The notes: generated from the letters alone by a model not told the origin. A DNA stretch of 64,000 nt from Zygaena filipendulae (GCA_907165275.2 OU015649.1:10694001-10758000); one strand, 5' to 3'. Positions 10,504-22,669 are shown, counted from the first letter of the stretch. Translations and numbers: made by a program.

Positions 10504-10730
10504 CTAGCCGTGCTCCGCAATTTCTCTCGCGTGAGTTTCGGAATTCCCATAGGAAATTCAAAGTACCCTATTTTACTCCTTTTAACAATCAGCTAATTAG
10601 CAGTAAAAATCCCGTTAAAATCGGTCCAACCATATCGGATATTCAACCGCGTAAGTTTCGGAATTCCCGCAGGAACTCTCAACTTCTTTTATACAAACCT
10701 TGTTCTGACAATAACGAACACGAAAAAAAG
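10504..10730 (-). mobile_element. Helitron-like remnant, inverted
   Basis: Begins CTAGCCGTGCTCCGC and has two copies of a GTGAGTTTCGGAATTCCC-type block (near 10530 and 10647), so it is probably two overlapping degraded insertions. No clean distal end. Confidence 0.4.
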
Positions 10731-10918
10731 AAGTTATCCAATTTGGTAAAGTTCATTCGGCAATTCGTTTTTATTAATATACTATATATTATAGTACCTA
10801 GATTATAGTACGAAGTAAGGATTTCCGCTTACGATATTATACGGATGTATAGAATAAAACGAATCACTAAAAAAAAGAAAAACAAAAATAAGTGTTGTAT
10901 CTATAGAACGAGTGGTAA

Positions 10919-11720
10919 TTGTTTCCGAGAATTGCGTTTTATGAGAGCGCACTTTCGTTAACGAGGCGGGCAGCGAGCTCGTCCCGGCCCTTTATAGCGG
11001 CGCAGTGCGCTTTGTCCTTTATCGGTTCTCGGAGGTTGTCGCGGAGCGGACCGCCGCCCGCCGCCCGCCACCGGCCACGCTTCCCGATAACTCGCTATTT
11101 TCGATGAACTCTACAAAACTATCGACGCGCATACCTCCACACGAGCGTGCTGAAACGCATCGTTCATGACCATTCAGTAGAAATCGAACGTGTCGACAAT
11201 ATCTTGGCCGCGTTAGACGAACGCGAGCTCTTAAATAACGTTTTATTAAAGAAAATAATATGTAATAGCCTCAGAACACAAGAATGTACCGTACCCCGTC
11301 CGTTCTAAGTATATGGGGAGATGTAAACACGTAGTTTGTTATTAACTTTTGTAAATTCCTAGCCTCAAACTAGTAGGTAATGTTAAAGCTGCTGCCATCC
11401 ACCTTTTCGGATTTGACCTAGATAACCTCTAATAATTCGGATGCAATTAACCTATTTTATTTGGTTACCGTGGCAACAGAAAGGTATTTATTAAAGTTAC
11501 TAATAACAGCGGTCTATATTTTGGGCGCTGTTACGTGATCGTGAGAGAGCGGCAAACGAGCGTGACGACACGCTGGCTCGGGAGGTGAGCCTCGAAATTG
11601 GCATGACATCACGAGATGCCGCGTCGAATTTAATCTATCACCGTTCCGAGATGGCCGCGGGCGCCGCCGGCCGGCGCAGTCGCCTCATACTCCGCCTGGG
11701 AATTAAAACAAGTAGGAGAC
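10919..11720. promoter_or_regulatory. GC-richer islands in the intron, candidate regulatory DNA
   Basis: Two islands (about 10960-11100 and 11520-11710) stand out from AT-rich intron. The first contains CCGCCGCCCGCCGCCCGCCA, the second GGCCGCGGGCGCCGCCGGCC. Open frames over them are short and unrecognisable. They have no repeat ends. Enhancer or noncoding exon function is possible but unsupported beyond composition. Confidence 0.2.
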
Positions 11721-12659
11721 CATCGCTGCACACGCAAACCGAAAAGGTGTTTTTTTTTTTCTTTTTCCGTCAACAGCTTTTCTTATAGACAGTATTGCTG
11801 CAAATTAGGATAAAATAAATAAATATTTTACGCATGCAATAGTACAGCCTACAAATTAATATTCCGGATCGCATATCATAGTGCTAACGCGGATAATTTT
11901 AATTTATACTAAATAAAATTTTTTACATCACTAATGTTGTGAAGTTTACACATTCTCATATTTTAATCAGAACGTCTTAAGTGCTGGCGAGCTTATATAT
12001 GAAATGTATATCGTATTATGGCGGGTGTTGGAGTTGTTTCGGGTGCCGAGGGGCGTTAATGGCGTATTTATTATGATCTCGGTATCAGCAGTAATAGCCA
12101 ACACTCTCCGCCGGCAAATTACAGGGCGGCGATTCTTAGAAGATTCTTGTCAGGCAGTGATGAGACCAAATGAAACAACTTATCGATACCTTTTATTATA
12201 TTTGATTCAATTATTACTTATTGCCAAGTATATTGATGTAAAAAAGGATATCGCTATTAACAACAAATATTATGTAATGTAATATTATCAATGTATTTTG
12301 ATACCTCATTGCTTTAGAATGTTTTTTTAGTATGAAGCCAAAATAACGATTAAGGTACGATTCGAAGAATAATTTTAATAATAGGAATTTCATAACACGA
12401 GGCCTTCCCTACTTCAGTTTCAGTAAAAACTAACACCAAACGATTCAAATTTGTTTATCGATACCCAATAGACTTTTAGTCGAATAGTCTGAAGAAAGCA
12501 CTTTTATAAATCTTTCCTGTTGCTGGTCCGTAACACCTACGGCACCACAAACCACAAAAAAAGCAATCCGTTGCGAAATAGTTGTTTCAGAATTCAACAT
12601 TTTGGCCGAGGTAACTGGTAATAGTGCATTATCGCCATAGTAGATACAATAATCAATCA

Positions 12660-12846
12660 TCTATACTATACCGATTACAAAGCTGAGAATTTGTTTGTTT
12701 GCTTGAACGCGCTAATCTCAGGAACTACTGGTCTGATTTGAAAAATTATTTTAGTGTTAGCCCATTTATCGAGGAAGGCTAAATATATGATCATGCTAAG
12801 ACCAATACAAGCGGAGCAACAACAAAAAATGTTGCAAAAACGGGTA
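12660..12846 (+). mobile_element. Helitron-like 5' half
   Basis: Starts TCTATACTATACCGATTACA after A and carries GAACGCGCTAATCTCAGG, ACTACTGGTCTGATTTG and CCAATACAAGCGGAGCA. The same text, reversed, is in the 4-kb repeats (near 36900-37085 and 47020-47200). No hairpin/CTAG end follows. Confidence 0.5.
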
Positions 12847-12883
12847 AAATTATTTCTTAATATACCTAACTAATAACTATAAA

Positions 12884-13128
12884 TGGACGCAGATAAGCAA
12901 TAACATGTTAACCCACAAACTTAAGTTATTGATTCAGAACGATTTATTGAGAGTTAAGGAATGTTTTTTAATTATGTGTTTACCTTATTACATTGCATAA
13001 ATATGTAACTAAATATTTAACATAAAAAATTTTGACATATTGACACAAAATGGCGCTATACTTTTAAAACACGATTTACTGAAAATTTCCCCAGTATGAG
13101 TTAACACACTATTGCTTATCCATGTCCA
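12884..13128 (+). mobile_element. MITE family A, copy 1
   Basis: The left end TGGACGCAGATAAGCAATA and the right end (TATTGCTTATCCATGTCCA) are inverted repeats with two or three differences. Two further copies (26346-26588 and 59762-59987) share the ends and the interior (ATTTATTGAGAGTTA, GTGTTTACCTTATTACATTG). There is no coding capacity, and no clear target duplication in any copy. Confidence 0.75.
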
Positions 13129-14482
13129 AATAAGAGACAAACTGAATAATAGTAATTTTAATGGATATGTGTGCCAAAGTGCTTAATGATATCAGTCTTT
13201 AGGCCATAATTCTGATCCTTTAAATAAAGTAAAATTATAGTAGGTATTCAATTGCTTCGCTGTAAATAATTTAATTTCAGTTACACTGATTGCTTCAAAT
13301 TAACGAAGAGGTGCGTCTGAACACATAAATATAACTCCTCGCCAGCTAAATATCGGCCCTGATTGAGCGAGGGGCGTATCTTATTAATTAATGTATGTGA
13401 AGCCGGGCTCGACCACCGCGCCAAATCATCACAGCCCGATTCTCACACAATGGCAATCCATCACACTTATTGTCTGACGATTTCAAACGTCAGCAAAGGA
13501 AGTCATTAAGGCTGGACGCCGCTAGGCTACGCTATTTGAAACATTTACTTAATATTATGGTGATGTAAACCTCACCTATACTAAACTATTGTATAGAAAG
13601 AACTATATCCAATTTAGATCTACTTCTCATAAGAAAATACAACTTTACACCAAATGCAATCTTATTCCAAATTAACTACAAATCACACTGAATGTTAAAT
13701 ATAAGAAATAACTTAGGGCACAGTAGGTAATTGTAATATTCGGAATGTCGATCGTCTGTAGGTATACAGCAACCATAATAAAAATAGTAGAGATAAAGGC
13801 CAAATACTAGTGTTACAATGACATAACGCTAAAACTCCTTAGAACAAAGACAAAATTATAGAAGAACATGGCACGTCTATGTTAAGATTTGTGGAAGTAA
13901 ACCGTCATCTAAGTCAACTGCAATGTTTAAATCAAGTTATGGGTTAAAATGATAGGCGGGCGCTAAAGTGGAAATTCTAATTTACTTGGAGATATTATCT
14001 TATAGTTGGTGCCTATCCATTGAAGCGTAGAACCGAATTAGTCGATCAAGTGGTAGGTAGGTACTGCAAGAACCGGCGCACAGTAGCGCGGCTGGCACCT
14101 ATCACTGTCAGAAATATCTGATACGCTAACCTGTTAATCGTTCTGTTTCCATTTACACAACCCACTTGTGAAAGAAAAGAAATATTAAAGAACAAAAACC
14201 GCTACGTTTGTGCCGTTCCGACCGTTTATTTATTAAAATAAACGAAAAGTTATCTACGAATATACAAACATTGAATTTTGTGTTTTTTTTACTTAACAAG
14301 TGAATTGCAATTTTAAACCTCTGAGCAAATTGTTAATTCAAACAGTTAAAGTTGTCAATTCTGTTAAAGGTAAGTAGTACCTATAGCTAATAAATAATGG
14401 GCGCAAATTAGTGGGAAAAAAAATGGAAATTAAAAAATAGGAAAGGTCCTTCTTGTGTAAAAAGTATATTACATATTGTGAA

Positions 14483-14545
14483 CAGCTGGTGCCCCGCGGT
14501 ATCACTCGCATTCGCGATGCGTATGTTTCAAGATTCGGGAACTCC
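14483..14545 (-). mobile_element. Helitron-like scrap
   Basis: CAGCTGGTGCCCCGCGGTAT then CACTCGC resembles the inverted 3' end of the family; the rest is too decayed to follow. Confidence 0.35.
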
Positions 14546-14737
14546 GTTGTGCCAGTAAGTATAAACACTAAACAGTATAAAGTGAAGACATAATGTCACC
14601 TTTATAGCTTGTTTTATTCCAATTCTGTCTATAGACAGATAAGGTAACCCCATCTTAGACCCCATTGTCTAAGATAAGATAAGGTACGTAAAAAACTATC
14701 TATAGATAGTTGTACAAGTTGTTGTTGGACAAGTAAA

Positions 14738-14990
14738 GCCTCGGTACTTCGACCCTTGCGATCTTTTGTACCATCCCCATCCTGTGCTTCTCCCTCTACT
14801 CCCTTAAAACCTCGGCGGCGAAGGCTAGTGTGCAGTGGAGGAGTAAGAGCCTAAAGTCCTCTGGTTCTGGGTAGGCCGTCCCCAGAAGGTCCATACGTTT
14901 ACGAGCCAAGGCATCGCACTCGCACATAAGATGTGCCATTGTTTCCACCTCTACGCCGCACTTCCTGCAGGATGAGTCGCTCTTTTTACG
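14738..14990 (-). pseudogene. Non-LTR retrotransposon ORF2 C-terminus and 3' tail
   Basis: On the minus strand 65 codons from 14990 to a TAG at 14796-14798 are open. They read RKKSDSSCRKCGVEVET, then MAHLMCECDALARKRMDLLG, then TAYPEPEDF and LRE. The C-x2-C ... H-x3-C-x-C arrangement followed by A-L-A-x-x-R is the cysteine/histidine motif at the end of jockey/R1-type LINE proteins (often beside the RNase H region). After the stop comes GTACAAAAGATCGCAAGGGT, a string I associate with LINE 3' ends in Lepidoptera. Everything upstream (reverse transcriptase, endonuclease) is missing: a 5'-truncated insertion, which is normal for LINEs. Confidence 0.72.
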
Positions 14991-17237
14991 TACCTAATGC
15001 GCGTTCAAAATAACCCATAAACATACAAACGGGTTTCCAAAATTGATCGAAATGGACTCCACCGCAATATTTTTTTTTTATTTGCATTATTATACAAATA
15101 TGACTACAGTTTTATTATTATGTATGTATAGATATTATTGTATAGATTACTTAAAAAAAAAGATATACAGTACAGTACTGTACTTATAAAAAACTTGTAG
15201 ACTTAATAAAGAATTTTTTCTCTGCGCTAAGAAGTCTCACTTCTAAAAGAGATGAAAATTTGAAATGTAAATAAATACCGGTAGCGGTAGGTACTGGTTG
15301 TGTGATCTCGGTAAGTACTTACCTAATGGTACCTAATGACAAGCATTCGTTTGGTAGCACGGAGAGTAACGCGGGCGCGCGAGCGGCTGGCGAAGGAAGC
15401 TTGGTAATTGCATCGATAACATCTCGAATTAGCCGTCAATCACTAGAGTGGTGAACTATCATCGGTTGGGCCGCGCCTCCAAATCGGTAGCCGTTTTACT
15501 GACGCGCTTCCAGATTAGATTATTAATAGTTTCGATGATCCATTAATAAATATAAAAAAGCGCCTTTATTGTAGCAACCGAAGCAATACTGAAGCGGCCA
15601 ACGCACAATTCTATTAAAATTATTAGGTATTAGACGTTGGAAATATTTCCGAGTAATATAACAGCCGGAATATCCATACTAAATAGTTCATATTAGCATT
15701 TTGCATTTGTAATTACATGTGTAATTAATCATATTTCGTCCAAAACAATTAATGGTTACGGTAACTACGTAAGATAATAGACAAGATTACAATTTGCATA
15801 ATAACAAATTAAATGAATAGATCTGGTTCGAGTACGTACCTACATTTTTATGGTTCCGTGCTGGCGTAGTTTAAATTTTTTTCCAAAAATACTTGAGTGT
15901 TTTATCACTAATGAATTTCATGTTCAAGTTCTAACAAAGACGAAAGTTCTATAAATTCGTGTGTTTTGATGTTTCTGTTAGTTGTGAACCGATTTTTTTT
16001 AATTTAATTCCCATTTTTATTTACCATCAGAGACAGAAGACATTCGACTTGCGTATTTTAGTAGATACCTACGTACCTATACTACGTACCTACCTATACA
16101 AACGTCACCTTTTTGTACCTAATAAGCTGTAAACACCGAAGCAAAAGAGAAATGTTACCGCGTAAAATCACGCCCATTGAGAACGGGTTCGCGGTCGGAA
16201 TTCGAATCGAATAAGATAATAGAAATGCGCTTTAATTTGTCGTTTATGGTATAATGAGGAGCTGCCCTGTGATTACAGCCGAGCCGCCAGCGCGGCGCAG
16301 CCCGGCCGCTGTTGACGTGAGTGTTACCACGCGGCGCGCGCTCCACGCCCCTCGCTCCCCGCATTGCCGAAAATGTGTTAACTCTCGAAACATGTTATCC
16401 TGGTCGTATAATTATTATATTGTTGTTGGAATCTCAATGCCAATTTTTACAATCGTGTTCCAAAAGTAGTTGTAACCGGTACGCTCGTGAGAACACCGTG
16501 GTCGCGCCCGTTTATTCTGTAGCTTCAGGCAAATTCTTTAAAGGAACCTACACGTAATATAGGTTTATATCCGTTTTAACAATACGTTTAACTAGGAGAT
16601 ATTAGATATTATGGATCTTACTAATTGTTGATTGACCAGATTTTTTTTTTATCTTGAAAGATATAATTTTTACTTTTATTATGAAGTGAAAAATCTCGCC
16701 GCAGAATGATATCTCCACCACCATCATTATCACCACCGTTTATGAAGACGACAGATGATGAGTTGACATTGTGTCCTATATGTTATGATATTATAAATGC
16801 ATTCGCATACTATTTTACAGAATTTCATATCAGGGATGTTTTATTTTATTTTATTTTTTGATATTATACGTCTTTTATAATTTTCGTGTAGATAACATTT
16901 TCCATTCCTATCGCTTTTGTTGTTCACTGTACAATTCCTGATATGGCGTTAGTTCTCACGGAGTATTACTATGTGGTATCTACCCACTCTCTGTTGAACT
17001 AAACCGACTTCACGTAACGTAACTTATTTTACGCTTGCGCGAGCGCTAACTGATATTACTGAACATGAAAGGCATTTAACCGGTCGCTCTGTGATAAAAT
17101 CTGAGCAGCCTGAAATCTATGATCAGATAAAACCACAAAAATTGAGATAAGCTTTACGCGCACTTGAAGGAAAACTTCTTTTACGTTGTCACAGAATTTA
17201 AATTAGCGCGTTGACATTGAACGGAAAACAGAGAGAG

Positions 17238-17245
17238 TATATAAG
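17238..17245 (+). promoter_or_regulatory. TATATAAG box upstream of a small ORF
   Basis: A TATATAAG element lies about 100 bases upstream of an ATG at 17341. The spacing would allow a start site near 17270 and a short leader. No initiator or transcript evidence; such strings also occur by chance in AT-rich DNA. Confidence 0.25.
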
Positions 17246-17340
17246 GTCCCATGGGGCCTTACTCTTGAAAATTATTTGAGGCTGATTTCGATTTCGATTT
17301 GACTTCGATTTGATTTCACCTCGATCTAGAAATCGTTTTA

Positions 17341-17550
17341 ATGTCTAAAGATGACGTCCGACAAGTTAAATATACGACTCCTATATTGAAATCGAGAAAT
17401 TTGACAGATAAATTCAATAGAGACACGATCCCAAAGCTTCAAAATGCAAAATTTGATTCCGTTTCTATATTATTTCGATGCGAGTTCGATTTAATCCTAA
17501 CACGATTACATCAAGAGTATGACCCTTACTCGCGATTGCGTCAAGAGTAA
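17341..17550 (+). CDS. Small ORF, 69 codons, unknown, doubtful
   Basis: It opens MSKDDVRQVKYTTPIL and ends at TAA after SRLRQE; it is hydrophilic and rich in Lys, Arg and Asp. I recognise no domain. The points in its favour are an upstream TATATAAG (17238) and a composition unlike random AT-rich translation. The leader has several GATTTCGATTT-like repeats. It lies on the strand opposite to the host gene, in its 13-kb intron. A chance ORF remains the default explanation. Confidence 0.15.
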   Translation: MSKDDVRQVKYTTPILKSRNLTDKFNRDTIPKLQNAKFDSVSILFRCEFDLILTRLHQEYDPYSRLRQE

Positions 17551-17655
17551 GCCGGCTGATCGGTGTTAGATACGTTTCCGTCACGCCTTCGATATCCAAA
17601 GCAATAAGTTAGTCGCACTTATTGAAGAAGTTTCCCCTCACGAAAATTAATCAAT

Positions 17656-17800
17656 ACCATATATATAAAAAGGAATTTCTGTTCGTTTGTCTCGCTAAAC
17701 TCGATTTGGAATATTGATCTTGAAATATATGTGGAAGTTCAGGGAAGATTCCTTTGGAAATTCCGGAACTCACGCAGGTGAAACCGCGGGGCACAGCTAG
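17656..17800 (+). mobile_element. Helitron-like element, short subfamily
   Basis: It ends with GGAAATTCCGGAACTCACGC, then the hairpin CAGGTGAAACCGCGGGGC and ACAGCTAG before T. The left side starts with AATTTCTGTTCGTTTGTCTC preceded by a TATA run. It is a distinct subfamily, with GGAACTCACGC instead of GAAATTACCGC. Confidence 0.55.
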
Positions 17801-19331
17801 TGTTAGATGTATTATTTTTCCAAGCACTCTTTCATAAAGCACATCTAAACTTACTGGTTTAACATGTATAAAGCAGCTGTTAAAACACGAGTGGGTTATA
17901 GCATTGTCAGTTTGCCTCCTTATTTTAAATATTATTTGTACTTTAAGCACTTTAACCTAAGTATCTATAGGTACCTATACTTTGTGACGGCTTTCCGCAA
18001 CCTATGTTAAGTTAAGGTACCTACTTAAGTACACATACCTACCTTATCTTAACGCCCTCACAAGAGTGTGTTGAAAAACATCGTGCGATACACGTGCGTA
18101 TACACACACTGGGCTCCACTGCGCCTCGTGAGTTATTACTAACATTACGCACTTGTGTCGTCATGCACCTACTATAGTATTGTTATTCACCAAAAAGTAG
18201 GTCTAAAGTTGTATATAACCCAGGATTTAGCTAATTTAGGCTTCTGTCTCAAACAACGTACTTAGTTCTTGCTTCATTGTATTTTATAATAATTAAGATT
18301 TTTGTGAAGCTATTATTAACATATGGGAGAAAATTTATTGTTTTATTTATTAAATGAATAATTTAAAGAGAACACCAAAGTTTCACAGCTCTATCCTATC
18401 ATTCAAGCGCTGAACGAAATTGAACTGTTTTGAAGTTTAACCAACATTAATTATTGGATACTCGTATTATTAATAATTGAACCTTAGCGGAATGACTCGT
18501 TAGTTAGTAGACGCACTTAGTTTCAAATAGACAATCGTTTACATATATTTTATCACAGGTTAAGAGAAGGACGAATAATCATCAGAAGTTTAATTATAAA
18601 CTTGTTACTTTTAGCACTTACGTTCAAACTTAACATTTTGCTCTTCAGTTTGTTAATAATTCTTAAACATAGGTATTTGTACATAGATAATAAATAATAA
18701 TGACCAACCACCGTTTTTACAGCAAAGTACCATTCTAAACGCTCGTAAATAGTGACAATTATTATTTATTAAAGAATGTAGCCTACAATGTTATCAAATT
18801 GAAGAAAAAAAAATTGATGATCGTTTGGAGATATACGAGGCAAAACACAGCTTTAAAATATAAATATATTTTCGACCTATAATCTTCGATTTTTTGTGGA
18901 TCGATTATGGAGATACAGCGAACAACAAAGGGCCTTCCTTAAATCGGTGTTGCGATCAGTATTCCTATATCGGTCGCAATCATGCGTGGAGGCGCGTTTT
19001 TAATCTTTTATTCACGTTGGCAACGCTCGCCGCTCAAATTGCAGGGCAGCCGGCCTAATGCCTTTCAACTGTTGCTAATAACCTGCCAATTTATCAAATT
19101 CGCCTCAAGCGCCGCAACACATTGATTTGGACCACTTAAGCACACCTATACGTGATAACTGCGTTAGAACGTCAGTCACATTTCGTGTTAGCCTTGAAAG
19201 CACGAAGCTTCATCGTTCACGATACGAAGTAGGTATGAGCCTCAGTCTCCATAGTAGGAAGTTATTTTATTAATATCAGCAGGTAAGGATTAAATATGCA
19301 TAAAGCCATAAAATATGTATCTTTGACTCAC

Positions 19332-19567
19332 CTATCAAAATCGGTGAGCCTTGAGGAGTCTCTAAATCCTTTGGCGAACGGATTTGAGTCTATCTTGAGT
19401 TTGGTGATGAGCTGATTCTGGTACGCAGTAACGGCTGTGAATACCGTCTCCGGGAAGACGAAGGTGCGGTGTTGCTCCTTAGCGAGGTCGGTGATTGGAG
19501 CGCCGCCGTCCCGCACTTTGACCAGGTGAATGCGAGGCTGGTATCGATGCATCGAGTTCAACACGAT
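19332..19567 (-). CDS. H15/mid: T-box factor (Tbx20/H15/midline subfamily), internal exon
   Basis: This exon encodes the C-terminal half of the T-box. Acceptor TTTTCCAG at 19568 opens [18 protein letters not shown] in phase 0, directly continuing ...EMDKNGQ of the exon at 41910-42183. It then reads [32 protein letters not shown] and [11 protein letters not shown], and ends GATAG|GTGAGT at 19332, leaving AG of a split Arg codon. [22 protein letters not shown] is the T-box core; N-P-F-A-K-G-F-R-D forms the C-terminal helix that contacts the minor groove. The Q-L-I-T-K-L and S-S-R-L-T variants are those of Tbx20-type proteins, not Tbx2/omb (QNEKITQLKIDNN...). 236 nt = 78 codons plus 2 nt. Intact, no odd residues. 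Confidence 0.95.
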
Positions 19568-19607
19568 CTGGAAAACAATTTAAACTATAAAAATCATTGT
19601 GTAAAAC

Positions 19608-19640
19608 ATTTTGTAACCGACTTCAAAAAAGGAGGAGGTT
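19608..19640. repeat. ACCGACTTCAAAAAAGGAGG repeat scrap
   Basis: The string ACCGACTTCAAAAAAGGAGG followed by AGGTTCTCAA recurs in shorter form near 5477 (inside the candidate 3' UTR). I associate it with a very common interspersed repeat of Lepidoptera; its parent family cannot be decided here. Confidence 0.5.
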
Positions 19641-20481
19641 CTCAAATTGACCGTAGGTACATGACTGTGTTTTGATTTAATAATAACCAGCCAATGCTTA
19701 CAAGATTTTTACTTGCAAGTTATTGAGAGCAGTGCATATTGATTGCACTTTTCATTAAGTTTGTAAGTCTCTCTATATTATCTCTATTCAATACAATAGA
19801 TTGCATTGATGTAGATTGTAGAGTATTGCATTGACATTGTTGCAGTATGATAGCAGTCAGTGTTTATTTTATTTTACTGATACAGTAATAATAAAGAAAA
19901 TTTACATTTAAATTAACGTTTTACTCTGGTTTTACCTAGATTGACAGTTCCATAAAAATGTCATTTCAAAAAGTTGCATCGAAACTGTCACAAACTAAGA
20001 TTGGATTGATGTTTTTTTTTTGAGAACGTTTTCGCGTCGCTGTGTATTTTCCTAAAATTAATGTCGGATTTTCAGGAGATTGTGACACATACGTTTAAAG
20101 GTGAGGTCTAGTTTGGTTATTGAGTGATGAAAATATGTTGATTGATGTTAATGTTGGTTGATATAAACCATGGGTAATTATATTCTTATTTCTACATACA
20201 TACTTATAAGAAGTTTTATTTATACTTAATATTATGTATTTTTTCTACCTACATACAAACAGGTGAGCCTTTAGCAACTGTTGCAACATCTATCTGCGTT
20301 TAACATAATTACCTACTGTAGGACGTTTTGCGACTTGCATCAAGACTCAAAATGGTCTAATTAAAAACGCATTAGAAGCAGCTGCAATACAGCCGTTGAA
20401 TGGCGAGCACAATGATTTCTAATCGACTATGTCTACGCCTAATTGTGTTGATTGTTTGCGACTGTCAGTATGTAAAGCCAA

Positions 20482-20837
20482 TCTACACATATAAAATTAC
20501 ATGTCCTTATTGATGGACTGAGTCATCACTCCCATACTAAGTTTTGGTCCTGGAAAATAGAAATTTCACACGAGTGTTCGTGGAAGTCCTGTTTTTTTTA
20601 AAGATTAGAGAGAGAAAAGATACTTCTGCATATAAACTCTAAAGAGATAAAGTTTTGTGAGTTTTTAAGTTTGTGAGTTTTCACAACAGTGTGGGGAGTA
20701 ATCTACCGAACCGAATTTAAAAATTCTTTTATTTATTGATAGCTTCAGTGATCCTGAGTGGCATAGAGTACTTTATATCTCGGAATTTCCACGGGAACTC
20801 CGAAATTACAGCGAGTGAAACCGCGGAGAACAGCTAG
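20482..20837 (+). mobile_element. Helitron-like element, complete ends
   Basis: Starts TCTACACATATAAAATTAC after A and ends AACAGCTAG before T, with TTCCACGGGAACTCCG and a decayed hairpin (GCGAGTGAAACCGCGG). At 356 bp it is longer than its relatives and has an internal GTGAGTTTTTAAGTTTGTGA duplication. No ORF. Confidence 0.6.
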
Positions 20838-21232
20838 TTTCTAATAAAGAAGTAGGACTTATTTAGATATTATAACTAAGTACCTATAAGACTAAAAGCT
20901 CAGATAAATATCGCTTGTGGTAGAGTAAGACACAGATGTAACAAATGACGAAGTGACGCTGGATGATTAAGCACGAATATGCAAATTTCAGGATATATTA
21001 AACGTCGCTACAGACTTATAAATCAGGTATCAAAATCACAATTTAAAGTGCATTTAGGTAGTAGGTACTTTTAAAGTACATAAAAGTTGATGTACTTTCT
21101 ATAATTTTTACGATGCGACTTTAATGATTAAATTTTTTCCAAAGACAAGGATAACTTAGGTTTAAGACAAATTAACAATAATGATTACAATGATTTTACC
21201 TGGTCAGAAACTAAGTCTTTCCTGTATATTGC

Positions 21233-21250
21233 AGAAGAAGAAGAAGAAGA
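21233..21250. repeat. (GAA)n microsatellite
   Basis: Six AGA/GAA triplets followed by AAATACATTTATTTCAGCAC, a layout often left by the 3' tail of a LINE insertion. Confidence 0.6.
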
Positions 21251-22037
21251 AAATACATTTATTTCAGCACAATACACAAGAAAAAGAAACAAACATAAAC
21301 AGTGCTTAATCTAATAATAAATAATAATAAATAATATCTCTTGCATGCTCTGCCGAAAGGGTCACCACTATATTATAGTATAGAAGAAATAGAAATACAT
21401 AGTACCTATAGAATTAGCGACGTCTATTTTAATTAAATAATTTGGTTATCGCATTGAATTTGGTGTAGGTAGTTAATATTATTTTTGCATTGTTTTACCT
21501 TAGAGTCTATACTGAGGATTTTACTTTGATGAATGTGTGTGCCAGAGTAGACATGCCATAGTTTTTAAAATAATTGTTATTTATGTAACACTATAGACCA
21601 TAAGACGAACAACGGCGCGTGAGTTCTTTTTATTATTCTAATTACCGACTTCTCACTATCAAAGTGGGTTCATAGACATACCAACACCATGTCATGTATG
21701 TAGTTGATGATTTCTCATCATATTACAATGTAGGTAAGCACCTACATTTTTATAATTAATTGGCGGACCGTCCGTGTATTCGATGTGAAGCGTCGATAAG
21801 CCCGCAGCGGAGCCAAATTGGTCGTGACTATCCGACGCTTTTGACGAGATAATTAACGTCTGTAAATTAATTAATTTGAATACGAAATTGTTTTAATAGT
21901 AAAAATGACGATTCATTGTAGTCGCAATACGGGCGCTGTTTCTTGTGAATGGCTTTAACGATTATATCGGACGCTAATGAACGCAGCTTATGAGCCTATA
22001 AGTTGTAAATCATGAGTTTTACTACATAATATATCAA

Positions 22038-22258
22038 TAGCTCTTTCCCGCGGTTGCACCCATGATAATTTCGGAGTCCCCGCGGGAATTCTGTGAAAAA
22101 GTACCTATACCTTTGTGTGTTGTGTGTTTCTGTACCGCTGACAACGTGTTGGTATGCAAAATTGCATGACGATTGTTTCAGTTTTAGGTAAAGACGTGAA
22201 AAGGTAACAGAGCAGATAGACAGACAGACAGAATTACTTTTACATTTATAATATTGGT
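22038..22258 (-). mobile_element. Helitron-like element, inverted
   Basis: From the left: AGCTCTTTCCCGCGG, GAGTCCCCGCGGGAATTC, CCGCTGACAACGTG, GCATGACGATTGTTTCAG, then CAGACAGACAGAATTACTT and TTTATAATATT. This is the full order of the family. The outer CTAG is mutated to ATAG. Confidence 0.6.
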
Positions 22259-22312
22259 ATGTCCGTTTGGCGCCGTCACATCACATGGCACCACTTGCTA
22301 TAAAAAAACTGT

Positions 22313-22669
22313 ATATACAACGTGTTAATGAATTAACTGAAAACTAGAAAGTAGTTTGCTCAGAATCGGCTTCCGAATCGGTCGCACTATGTTTTAATAT
22401 AGGTTATATTTTTTCATTTTTACTAGCCCATGTCCAAATTATTTATAATGCAATATTTGGCGCGTACGCTGCCCGCAGCAAAATAATTCGAACCAGTAGG
22501 CGCGGGCGTAACGCTTGGAATTTCGTAGATAGGTCACCTCCAAACTAAGGTTTAATAACTTTGAAAGTATAAATTTTTTCGACATAATATACATTTTAAT
22601 CATATTATTGTTTATTTTTTTAAATGGGGTGTATCAGGTTTTCAGTTAATTCATTAACACGTTGTATAT
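22313..22669. mobile_element. MITE with a perfect 32-bp terminal inverted repeat
   Basis: The left arm 22313-22344 (starts ATATACAACGTGTTAATG, ends TTAACTGAAAAC) is the exact reverse complement of the right arm 22638-22669. The interior of about 290 bp has no ORF. Perfect long arms imply fairly recent activity relative to other elements here. TA or TAT flanks would fit a Tc1/mariner-type target, but the AT-rich borders make the exact duplication ambiguous. Confidence 0.8.

Larger units (their letters stand above)
6282..19331 (-). other. 13.05-kb intron of the T-box gene
   Basis: The donor GTGAGT lies at 19331-19326 and the acceptor CAG at 6284-6282; the intron is phase 2. It carries many transposable-element remnants listed individually. 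Stretches with nothing assignable include about 10731-12659 (GC-richer islands near 10960-11100 and 11520-11710, no repeat ends), 13129-14480, 14991-17230 and 17801-19330. The last contains a balanced-composition island at about 18960-19140. Confidence 0.8.
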
